From Triplophysa rosa (taxonomy: Eukaryota > Chordata > Actinopteri > Cypriniformes > Nemacheilidae): a DNA stretch of 64,000 nt. Position 1 is the first letter of the stretch. Each line of letters begins with the position of its first letter. Made by a program: the position numbers and the translations under genes. A model generated the notes under the pieces. That model worked only from the letters and a program-made list of their open reading frames with translations, was not told the DNA's origin and did not search any database. This document shows positions 10,285-20,493 of the stretch, piece after piece. The stretch spans positions 39,289,773 through 39,353,772 of the forward strand of contig NC_079890.1 in assembly GCF_024868665.1 (NCBI RefSeq), read 5' to 3'.

Positions 10285-11262
10285 CCTGAATCATTTAAGC
10301 GTTGTTTTAAAGATGTGTTTTGTTTCAAATGTTTTTGGTTGTTATGTCATTATTTAATCTTGTTTAGTTTTAATTGTTTATTATGTCCTTATTTAATCTG
10401 ACCAGATGACTGTTTAAACATTAACTCTTGATGTGAGAAACTGAATAACACTATTGATTGAAACTGTTTTAGACTTTGCTGTTAAGTCTCAAGTTTATTT
10501 ACTACCATTTTTTTTTAATTGAAACTAATAAATGATGTTAATTCCCAGCAATATCATTATGGAGAAAACCTTTAGGGAGAGCCCGTGGTGGCTGGTCGAT
10601 AGAGGACGCAATTGTTTCAACAAGTTCAACAAAGAGCTCAACATTCCACACCAAAATGTTATGCCCTTCCCTTGCTAACTTCCCTCAGTCTCGTTGACTC
10701 GGACGTGCGTCATTGCTCAGGTGCCCACAACTGATGGAACTCGTGAATAAGGTTTAAATGGAGCGCACTTAGCCCTTGATCACTTGGTGTTCACTATTGA
10801 GCTGAATTATTATATAAACCCCTATTCACTTATGAATTTGTTTAATGCACTATTCTATATACACATAAGTTGTTGTAGAAAATATATATAGTTGTTGGTG
10901 AAAAATAAAATTACACATATAGTGACATCACTATCGGGTTGAATTGTGGGATTTAGAGCTGCTTGAAGTGTACATACGATAAAGACTCACTCTCGAGGGA
11001 ACGAGGGTCTGTCCATATAAACTTTCCTCGTCCACTTCACACACTTCTAAATGGCGGTGGGGATTCCCAGAGAGTTGCTGTCATAAAGGAAGGCGTTTTG
11101 GATTTTCCGTTAAAAAGCTACTATTTATCCTGGATTGGATTTGATTTCCTTTTTGTAACTCATATTTTTTTCTGTTGTTGTTTAATTCTATAGATGTGTG
11201 ATATGATTAGTGGATGAATTGGTTCTTCCCAGCTTTAGCTTCTTTAATGAGAGTTTACACCT
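10285..11262. other. Unassigned, downstream of lectin gene 1
   Basis: AT-rich 3' flank. No exon with supported splice sites and no bounded repeat was recognised. Confidence 0.35.
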
Positions 11263-11834
11263 GGGCAATTCCAGCGTTATGGACGTGACATAAAAATGCT
11301 CAGAGAATGAGTTTGTTACGATTATATTGAACCATCTGTTTATATTTTACTGAACCCTTGTGATAGAGTCTAAACATCAAAAAATGTCAGTCTATGAAAA
11401 ATATATATATTTAAAAAAGGGAAATAAACATGCGTTATGGATGTGACAAAAAAAGGACGAGGTTTTTGTGAGACGATAAACTTTGTAGGATTTCTATAAA
11501 ATAAAATGCACAATCCTGAAGCAGTAATACCCAAATGAATGGAGAAGGGATGCCTCTTTATAGAACATAAAATAGTTACTTTATATTCATTTTCATGTGT
11601 CCATTTATGAGGAATATGTAGCGTTATGGATGTGACAATCCTGAAAAGGGCACTTACCTGACTATGAAAAATCATGCAGTAAAAATAAACAAATGCTTTA
11701 TAAATTTTAAGAGAGACCTCACATGGGTATTTGAACCACCAAATGTTCAAATCTGTGCTGTTACCATAGTAAAAACCACTGGTAAAAACTAGTTTTTTTC
11801 GTGGCTATAGGTTGACATTTTCGCGGAATTGCCC
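11263..11834. mobile_element. Possible DNA element with GGGCAATTCC ends
   Basis: GGGCAATTCC at 11263-11272 and its complement GGAATTGCCC at 11825-11834 bound 572 bp. Inside, GCGTTATGGACGTGACA or its GGATGTGACA variant occurs three times in the same orientation (11274, 11432, 11621). No coding frame is seen. Confidence 0.45.
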
Positions 11835-12222
11835 TCCTGTATTGTATTTGGTACCAGGCACACTCTTGAGTGTCTTTTAAGCATTTTTATGTGATGAAGC
11901 CATGGTGTTAATGAAGGCTTTTTAATATTTACACTCTGGAAGAACTGCCTTGGATTTTTTTGAAATACAAAATATATTCTAGTTCATTATACACATAAAT
12001 CGCCAGCGTTAAAAAAGGTCTAATTAACACTCGCAGACAGTGTATATATAATCCACACTCTCAAAGTTTTTGCTGTGTACTAATATTAAATTATTTAAAT
12101 GCATCACAATGCTTTAAACATTATCCACATGTTTTGCCTAAACACATACTCTAACACCCACTAGTGTTGAATAGCCTTTATTTCTAACTACACAACAATG
12201 GATAAAAACATCCTTAAAATGA
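11835..12222. other. Unassigned AT-rich sequence
   Basis: No gene or bounded repeat recognised. Confidence 0.3.
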
Positions 12223-12344
12223 TGAAATTGACCATTTCCAATCAATGGCATTTTCGTGGTTTGTTATGTCTTTTATTATCTGCATGCTAACATCCCGTAT
12301 ATGAACTCACTAAGAAATAATTCATTAAAATGCTTTGATCCAAG
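12223..12344 (+). repeat. Left arm of 122-bp inverted repeat
   Basis: This segment matches the reverse complement of 13120-13241 with a single visible mismatch (AATTCATT against AATCCATT). The loop between the arms is 775 bp. Confidence 0.9.
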
Positions 12345-12603
12345 ATGATTTTATTCAGATAAACTGAAAATATATGTCTTAAAATACATGTCTTAGATGT
12401 TCATCCCATTCGATTTGTTCTGCTGCTTCCCTGTTGTGCTGATAGTAACTTCCGTCTCATGAGTGCGGTCATATTGAGCGTTGCATTCATCCACATTCAT
12501 CGTAATGGCAGTGGCACATCTTGTTAATATACTGTATATTATCTCTGCAAGCAGAGGACGATTATATGGAAGCCCATTTCCGCCACGTCATAAAAAAATC
12601 AGG

Positions 12604-12745
12604 CTCTAAAGTCATAATTATGAAATACAAAATCGAAATTATGAGATTTAAAATCATAATAATGAGATAAAAGGTCGAAATTATCAGATTGAAATTCATA
12701 ATTATGAGATAAAAAAATAAAAAATGTGACATAAAAAGTTGAAAT
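12604..12745. repeat. Degenerate tandem ATAATTATGAGAT repeat
   Basis: Units like GTCATAATTATGA and AAAGTCGAAATTATGAGAT recur four to five times with alternating phase, a known fish simple-repeat type. Confidence 0.6.
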
Positions 12746-13119
12746 TATGATTTAGCATGCGCAGTGCAGGCAAGACACTGCACGCTGGCGACATCCGCTG
12801 CTTAATATGGTGTAAATATAAATAACTATTTTTTTTCTTTTGTTTAATTAGGCTGATACAAGCAACCTGATTAATTTGTTTTGAACTGATCCTAAGTCCC
12901 ATTTTAGAAGCCTCATCAAACAGAAAAAATACTAAATTACTAGAATACTACAAATTGACAGGCCATTTTAGAATTATAGTACTCATCATAACTTTATCTA
13001 GGAATTATGGTTAAAAGCATCCAGAATAAATCAAAACTATATGCAGGACTAAAGAATATATGAAGCATATTCAAAGTAGCCACCCTTTCCAAAATCGTAC
13101 TCTTGGCATGATCGAGCAG

Positions 13120-13241
13120 CTTGGATCAAAGCATTTTAATGGATTATTTCTTAGTGAGTTCATATACGGGATGTTAGCATGCAGATAATAAAAGACATAA
13201 CAAACCACGAAAATGCCATTGATTGGAAATGGTCAATTTCA
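13120..13241 (-). repeat. Right arm of 122-bp inverted repeat
   Basis: Reverse complement of 12223-12344. It ends at 13241, immediately before the first recognisable BEL/Pao-like coding sequence at about 13243. Confidence 0.9.
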
Positions 13242-13242
13242 C

Positions 13243-15944
13243 ACCAAGGTGGCCCTCAGCAACCAGTACTCCAGTGGTGAGCCCAGAACTTTTCGCAATT
13301 TACCGTCCCACACCAGCTCCCCGGGTTAGAGTGCCACCGCCACCTGCCATGAGAGAACAGCGATCAGCAGCGGTCGATGAGTGCTCTGAGTTAACCGAGC
13401 AATTCAGGAGAATGGACATTCCTTCCTTCACTCACGAGAGTGTGACACCACAAGAACTTCACAGCAACTCACTGCAATCCAGGTACCCTCCATTCTCTCA
13501 CCACCTCCCATCTCAGCAGATTGAGGCCCCAGTACACAAGCAGATGCCGCCAGCTCGCCCGGATTATCGACAAGCGTACTACCAGCCTCTACTAGCTCAG
13601 GAGAAAACCTACAGAGGGCCTGCTCTAAGTATTCCCTTCCTAACGTCCCCCGATCCTAGAGAATTCTCAAGACTGAGGATAGCTTTAGAGAACATTCTGC
13701 CCGAGGATGCTACATAGCATTTTAAATTCCAGATTCTTACTGACCACCTAAGGCTGGAGGAAGCACTTCTTTTGTCGGACTCATACAGTAACTCAAGGCT
13801 TCCTTTTACTTACACCTTGAGAGCACTCACCAAAATGTACGGCCAACCCCACCAGTTGGCCTTACAACGCATAGCAGATCTGATGGATGGACCAGGCATC
13901 CGTAATGGAGATGTAAAAGCATTCCGTCTTTTTGGGCTTCATGTACGCTCCTTGGTCAGTATGTTGGAACAGTTAGGCCAAAAAGGAATGACTGAGCTGG
14001 AGTGTGGGTCACATGTTTCCAGACTTGTAAGCAAATTGCCATATGACCTCCGATCTAGTTTTAAGAGGTACACACACCCTCTTGGCGTTACCATCCCTAC
14101 ATTGCTGGACTTCGCAGAATGGCTTGAATATGAGCTTCAGGTCCAGGGAGACCACACTGAGTACACCCCTCAGCACAAACAAGTGTCGTCAGTGCAGAGA
14201 AAGGAAATGAGGAGAGACTCAAAACAAACTCGCAAACCCACTGCCGTTTTCCTGGGAACAGGGAAATCAAAGGCCACTTCAGTAGTACCAGCTGATCAAC
14301 AGAAACAAGTAGCTGCTAAAAGAGAGCGGGTGAATGCTTACTGTCCATACTGTGACAACAATAGACATTTCTTGAACAACTGTGAGAACTTTAAGCCACT
14401 CACCAACGAACAGAAGGTCACTTGGATTAAAAGCTAAAACAGATGCTGGCGCTGTGGACGTGGACATCAGGCAGCCCACTGCACCCTGAAAGCCCTATGT
14501 CAAACCTGTAACAGGAAGCACCTAGTAGCACTACATGATGTGAACGATCAAGGCAGAGCAACGGAAGAATCTGTTCCAACCAGCGCGGTTCTATATGTTG
14601 ATCGTCCCACCTTCGACAATAAGATTCTGCTGAAAGTGACCAAAGTTCTGCTCAGAAATGGTAACAGAGCTTTGGAGGCATATGCTGTCCTGGATGATGG
14701 GTCAGAGCGGACCATCATTCTTAGTGAGGCGGTTCAGAAGTTGAAACTAAAAGGACAGCCAGAGGAATTGGCACTACGCACGGTCAGGCAAGAGACGCAG
14801 ACCATTCACGGGGCGGCCGTGACCTTCGCGGTGTCTTTAATGGATAACCCTCGTAAGATGTACAAGATACGGAGTGCATTCACAGCTAACAGCCTGGGTT
14901 TATCAGAGCACACACACCCAGTTCAGGTACTCCAAAAAAGGTACAAGCACCTTGCGGGCCTGCCACTTCAGAACTTTCACAAGGTGAAACCTGTGATCCT
15001 TTTTGGCTCGGATTGTCCTCACCTCATAACACCCATCGAACCTGTCCGACTAGGACCACCTGGGGGCCCTGCTGCTGTGAGAACTCGTCTGGGATGGACA
15101 CTACAAGGTCCAGCACAGGAAATAACCACTAGACTTTCCCCTCAGCAGTGCCTCTTCACCAGTCTGCGACCAATTGACAGTCTGTATGCTGATGTGGAGA
15201 AACTATGGAAAATAGACATCCTCCCGTATCAGAGTGAGAAAGTGCTGACAAGGTCACGACAAGACCAGGAGTCCATCCGGCTTCTCCAAGAGAAAACAGT
15301 GAAAGTGGAAGTTGATGGAATTCTGCGCTATGCAACCCCTCTACTCTGGGAGAAGGATACGCCACGCCTTCACGCACCTAAAGAAGCTGTACTGCCACAG
15401 TTAAGGGGTCTTGAAAATCATCTCGAAAGAAAACCTGAGCAAGCAGCATCATACCAGGAAGAGATAAACAGGCTACAAGAAGCTGGCTACATCACAAAAC
15501 TCACCCTTGAACATGAGAAAGAATCTGAAGAAACCTGGTACATACCGCATCATATGGTAGAGCATAATGGGAAAAACAGGGTTGTATTTAACTGTTCATT
15601 CACATACAAAGGCCACAACTTGAATGAGTTCTTGCTACCTGGTCCAACACTCAGCCCCTCTCTCCTGGCAGTTCTACTACGCTTCAGAGAACATTCCATT
15701 GCAGTTAGCAGTGACATTCGCGGTATGTTTCATCAGGTGCGCCTCCTGCCTGAAGACAAACCTTTGCTGCGATTCTTATGGAGAGATTTACAGAAGGATA
15801 AACCACCAGAGGTATTCGAATGGCAGGTGCTTCCCTTTGGAACCACATGTAGCCCCTGCTGTGCTACATTCGCGCTACAGAAGCATGTTCAGGAAAACAC
15901 TGAGTCCATGGACGCACGTGTCTCAGTGGAGAAAGCGTTCTGTT
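13243..15944 (+). pseudogene. BEL/Pao gag-protease-RT N-part
   Basis: A single reading frame runs 13243-15944 and is broken only by TAG at 13715-13717 and TAA at 14435-14437. Gag includes a zinc-knuckle-like CPYCDNNRHFLNNC and, just past the second stop, CWRCGRGHQAAHC and CQTCNRKH. A retropepsin-like motif follows (VLDDGSERTII, about 14690-14722). RT blocks include NRVVFNCSFTYKG, SDIRGMFHQVRL and FEWQVLPFGTTCSP. The frame is lost at 15940-15945, exactly at the catalytic motif: adding one base would restore FxVDN. The lack of a 5' LTR means no native promoter. Confidence 0.85.
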
Positions 15945-15945
15945 G

Positions 15946-17510
15946 ACAACTGCATTCAAAGTTTCACCTCAAGCGAAATGGCAAGAGACAATGTCAACAG
16001 ACTCCGCAGCCTCTTAAGCTCTGGAGGCTTCGACCTAAGACAATGGGCGAGCAATGATCCATCTGTCATCAGTCACTTGCCAACCGAGGCCAAGTCTCAA
16101 AGCAGCATCCAATGGCTCAGCGAAGGTCATCAAAATGCTCAGGAGTCAACCCTCGGTTTACACTGGCACTGCCTATCAGACACTCTCTCCTATAAACCTC
16201 GCTACACAGACCATCCATTACTGACTATGCGGAGCATATATCATGTCCTAGCCAGGCAGTATGACCCCATTGGCTACATTGTGCCATTCACAACACGTGC
16301 TAAAGTGATTGTGCAGAGGTTATGGGACAAGAAAAGGGAGTGGGATGACCCTCGATTGTCTGAGGAACTGCTAAGCTCATGGAAAGCCTGGGAGAGTGAG
16401 CTAGACCACCTACAGAGCATCAGCTGGTCGAGGTGTTACTGTAGCCAAGAGCTTGATCATTCCACCAGTGTAAGGGAAATACATGTTTTCTGCGATGCAT
16501 CAGAACAAGCCTACGGTTCAGTAGCATATTTGCGAACCGAAAATCCAGAAGGTAGAGTGGAAGTAGCTTTCATAACTGCCAGATCCTGGGTAGCTCCTAA
16601 AAAACAGCAAAGCATTTCTCGCTTGGAGTTATGTGCTGCACTGACCGGTGCACAGCTTGCAAAGGTTTTGAGGACAGAGCTCACCTTACCCATCTATAGC
16701 ATCACTCTGTGGTCCGACTCCACGACTGTGCTCAACTGGCTACTGTCTCAGTCATGTAGATTCAAGGTGTTTGTGGGCACAAGAGTGGCTGAAATACAGG
16801 AGCTCACAGAGACTGATACCTGGAGGTATGTGCCATCACAGGACAACCCGGCCGACGACATCACAAAGGGTAAATTTATCCGTGACATAAGACGCGAAAG
16901 CAGATGGCACAATGGGCCGAAATTTCTCAGCCAAACTTCAGATAGATGGCCAGAGATGCCGCCACTAGCAACCACTAACCACGACAACGAGCTGAGAAAG
17001 TCAGCCTTTTGTGGTTTATCAGCCTCCTCTCTGCCCACCCCAGACCTACTGCAGTACTCAAACTTTGCAGATCTGCTGAAAGCCTACATTCAGCATGATA
17101 ATACACCGACAGCAGACGACTACAAAGAGGCCGAGTTGGCAGCCCTCCACCAAGTCCAAACTGACTGCTTTGCAGAGGAACTACTGTCCTTAAGAACCAA
17201 TAAACCCCTACAAAAACACAGCAGATTGCTTGGTTTAGCACCCAAATTCGACAATCTTTTGCAACTCATGCGAGTTGGTGGCCGCCTTCGTCAGTGCAGT
17301 GAGTTAGAGGAAGATGCCATACATCCTATTGTCCTTGAATCAAAGATTATGATCACCAGTTGCATCACCCAGGGCCCGAAAGGGTGTTTGCTGAGCTTCG
17401 GAGAAAGTACTGGGTGCTACGGGGACGAGCAGCGGTCAAAAGTCATCAACGACAATGTACAGAGTGTCAACGGTGGCGAGGACAACCACATCCACCCAGA
17501 ATGGCTAGGT
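15946..17510 (+). pseudogene. BEL/Pao RT C-part and RNase H
   Basis: In the shifted frame, VDNCIQSF, GGFDLRQWASND and RQYDPIGYIVPFT continue the BEL reverse transcriptase. The RNase H part follows with VFCDASEQAYGSVAYL, SRLELCAALTGAQLA and WSDSTTVLNWLL, keeping the acidic residues expected at the active site. FVGTRVAEIQ and NPADDITKG are typical of the BEL connection region. VGGRLRQC near 17270-17300 precedes the integrase zinc finger. Confidence 0.85.
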
Positions 17511-18357
17511 GGGATGTAGGAATGAAAAGAGATGGGGAATCATCTTTAAATGCATGACCTCACGTGCAGCCCACATTGACCTACTTACCAGTATGGACAC
17601 TGATTCCTTCTTAATGGCTTTACGAAGATTCATTTCCAGACGTGGCAAACCCTTTGAACTCCTGGCAGACCAGGGTAGCAATTTCAAAGGAGGAGAAAGG
17701 GAATTAAGGGAATCCTTTATGGCTCTTCATCCTGAGTTACAAGCCAATCTAGCCAACCAACAGATAAGATTTCTCTTTAATCCACCCAGTGCACCCCACT
17801 TCGGTGGATGCTGGGAGAGGGAGATCCGTTCGTTAAAAGCTGCACTTCAAGTTACACTCGGCGCCCAGACGGTCAGTGAAGAAGTACTGAGAACAGTCCT
17901 TATAGAAATAGAAGGTATTCTCAACTCCAAACCCATCGCCTACACCTCTTCAGACATCGCTGATCCCGACCCAGTAACTCCAAACATCTTGTTGATGGGG
18001 CGGCGGGATGCCTCATTACCTCAAGTCATGTACCACGATTCCGATCTCTTGAGCCGTAGGAGATGGAAGCATAGTCAACTCTTAGCTGACCACTTCTGGA
18101 GGCACTTTATCCGTTACTACTTACCAAACCTTCAGATTAGGCAGAAATGGAAAACCAAAGGAACTGATCTGCAGATTGGCGATACTGTTATGATCGTGGA
18201 CCAGCAACTACCACGTGCCTTGTGGCCGGTAGGCAAAGTCGTTCATGTCTTTCCTGGGACTGACAAGAGAATCAGATCCGCAGAGATTCAGGTGAAAGAC
18301 AAAACGTACATTCGACCTGTTGCCAAAATTGTATGTCTGCCCCCTCTTCTGGAGTAG
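17355..18357 (+). pseudogene. BEL/Pao integrase, with deletion
   Basis: The zinc-binding part is in one frame (HHPGPERVFAELRRKYW, then CTECQRW). After a shift near 17510 the core continues as KRWGIIFKCMTSRAAHIDLL, LLADQGSNFKGG and PHFGGCWEREI. The aspartate of the ADQGSNF block and the glutamate of the WEREI block are seen. The block that should carry the first catalytic aspartate, between zinc finger and KRWG, is missing, so the DDE triad is incomplete. The C-terminal domain (GDTVMIVDQQLPRALWPVGK) ends at 18357. Confidence 0.85.
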
Positions 18358-18427
18358 CCGTAAACCCCTACTCTGGTTTAAGAACCACAATAATGGATCA
18401 AATTCACACTGTGAATTTGGGGGCGGC

Positions 18428-19217
18428 TGTAGAAAGTAGTCCACCTGCAAAATGGACTCTCCCGATCACCCCCTATCCTTCGACCCGAAATGGACTGTAC
18501 CAAAGTTCGTGCTTCAGTTTCCGGGTAACGGAGCGGGAAAGTGAACGGTAGGACAGAGTTCAGCTGTGCGCTGTAAAGTTTAGAGAAGAATCAGGTGGTT
18601 CTAACCTTCAAAGTGTACATTGTCTGTGTATGTGTGCCCGAATTATGTATACCTGTAGATGTTTGGTTGTTTGCATGTATCTGTCGCGTTCGGCGCTATA
18701 ATATACATATGTTTACATTTAATACCGTTACGTGACTGCGCTATTCCCGGTCAACTGTTATTGAAGGCCATTAACATTCAGGTTATGTGTATATGTGTAC
18801 ATCTATTTCTAAGCACAACCACTCGGTAATAGTATAACAGCGCATAAGCGTTCAGAGTTGTTAGATAAATCAGCGCACGTGCAGCAGCAGCCACGTACAC
18901 GTGAGCAACACATACATATCAGCGATCAGAGTTGTCGCTTTGTGTTGAGTTAATATAGTACTTAAAGTAGTTCAAAGTCAAACTGCAGTGCAGTTTAATA
19001 AGTATTTACTATTTGATTTATGTTGTTGTGATACTTTTCTATATATTCATGTTTGTGTTTTATATTTATTTGTTACAGAATCACACACGGTTTATGCATG
19101 ATCAATAAACAAGATTTGAAGTAATCACTGGATTGAGACATTGTTGTCCTTACCAGCAACTTGTAGCCATCAGCCTACCCGAACTAGCAATAAACAAAAA
19201 CAAGTTTTACAATTACA
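18428..19217 (+). repeat. Presumptive 3' LTR of the BEL-like element
   Basis: GAATTTGGGGGCGGC just upstream is a plausible polypurine tract. The LTR would begin TGTAGAAAGTAG and end near CAATTACA, and it has AATAAA near 19103 and 19190. The exact right end is an estimate because no second LTR exists for comparison. Confidence 0.55.
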
Positions 19218-19330
19218 GACTTGATACACCCTGGACACAACATCTTTGAACTGTTGCCCTCTGGCCGGTGCTTCAGAAGGAGTACTAGAGCATCTGGACA
19301 TATTGCTTTTAATTAATTTGAATATTCACT
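19218..19330 (+). repeat. LINE 3' fragment
   Basis: CTGGACACAACATCTTTGAA then CTGTTGCCCTCTGGCCGG encode FELLPSGR-like text, a conserved block near the end of Rex1/L2-type LINE ORF2. Only a scrap remains. Confidence 0.4.
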
Positions 19331-19782
19331 AATTTTCAATCTATTTTACATACAGTATATTACTTGTGTACAATTGTCTATTTACAGTTGTATTTTATTT
19401 ATATGTTTATATATTTTCTACTCTGTTTTATTATTATGTGTCTGCTGATGCATTTGGATGTCTGCACTGGAAACTTCAATTACCAAACAAAACAAAATCC
19501 CTGTGTGTGCAGGCACACCAGCGATAAATTGCTTTCTTATTTAGACTTATTTTGGCCTACAAATGAATTGTTTAACTTTAATTAACAATTTTTATTTCAG
19601 CAGAGACAAGAAACATGGTCATTTCCAACATTTAAACCCATGGATCAGTTTCTTTGTCAGTAATTTCCTAGTCTCTGAAAACTGAAAACAAATAACTAAT
19701 ATATATACGTATATAACCAATCGGAATTGGTTTTTAAAACCACTGAGTTGCATTTACACCATTCTAACCAGCGGATATCACC

Positions 19783-19829
19783 AGCGAAAAATTGACCCTT
19801 ATAACTGGTTTTGTGGTCCAGGGTCACAA
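19783..19829. repeat. Right-end relic of the GTGACCCTGGA element
   Basis: AAAAATTGACCC and CTGGTTTTGTGGTCCAGGGT match the right end of the elements at 7479-7911 and 30793-31224. The rest is absent. Confidence 0.65.
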
Positions 19830-19904
19830 ATGTGGACAGCATAAATCATGATTGGTTTCTGTTGTCTTTTGTCTTGTCGCGCCGCCTGCGTCCGGAGTAA
19901 AATT

Positions 19905-20140
19905 ATCCGCGGTTCTCAATCCTGGTCCTCGCGAACCCGCCGCTCTGCATATTTAAGTCTGGTCTTGCGTTGTTCAAAACAAAAATTCAATGACATTAAT
20001 CTTTTCTGTTCCATATTCTTCATCTCTCTCTTGTTTAACACACCTGATTTAAATTACCAGCTTGTTAGAAGAGAGCTAAATGAATGAACTGTGTTCCGAC
20101 GGTCCCTACACAGTGGTCACTGCTCTCTACTCCCTGCACA
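19905..20140. repeat. Interspersed repeat (TTCTCAATCCTGGTCCTCG)
   Basis: TTCTCAATCCTGGTCCTCG, CACACCTGATTTAAATTA and CTTGTTAGAAGAGAGCT occur in the order known from a common fish non-autonomous DNA repeat. Boundaries are approximate. Confidence 0.45.
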
Positions 20141-20493
20141 CAGGAAATCAGCTGGAGTTTACTTGACACTGTAAAATCAAATCCTTTACTTTACTAGAAA
20201 AGTGCTAGTATGTTTACTTAATTTTGGCCAAAATGTTGATGTTACTAGACATTGTTAATTGTTGTAAAAAAATTAAAATATACCGTTGACGTAACTAGGG
20301 CTGTCAAAAAGAATTCGAATTTCGAATATTCGTCGAATTTTAAAAAAAGGGCATATTCGAATGCAAAATCCGTGCATTCGAATTTTTGCTGTGTCAAGAG
20401 GAGCGCAAGTCATGACGATGACGTAACTGACGCGGCTTCTTTATTGTTAGGTTATCCAGTTCAGCTCGGTGCGGGGTGCATTAATGTGATAAA

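Larger units (their letters stand above)
13243..19217 (+). mobile_element. BEL/Pao-like LTR retrotransposon, 5' truncated
   Basis: Gag, protease, reverse transcriptase, RNase H and integrase follow in order on the + strand, then a purine-rich stretch and one presumptive 3' LTR. No 5' LTR or leader is present. The left boundary coincides with the inverted-repeat arm. The element is inactive: two in-frame stops, at least three frameshifts and an integrase deletion. Confidence 0.85.

Noticed and set aside
10541..10675. Possible exon reading EKTFRESPWWLVDRGRN.
   Set aside because: No supported splice sites, no paralogue at the second lectin locus and no recognised domain.
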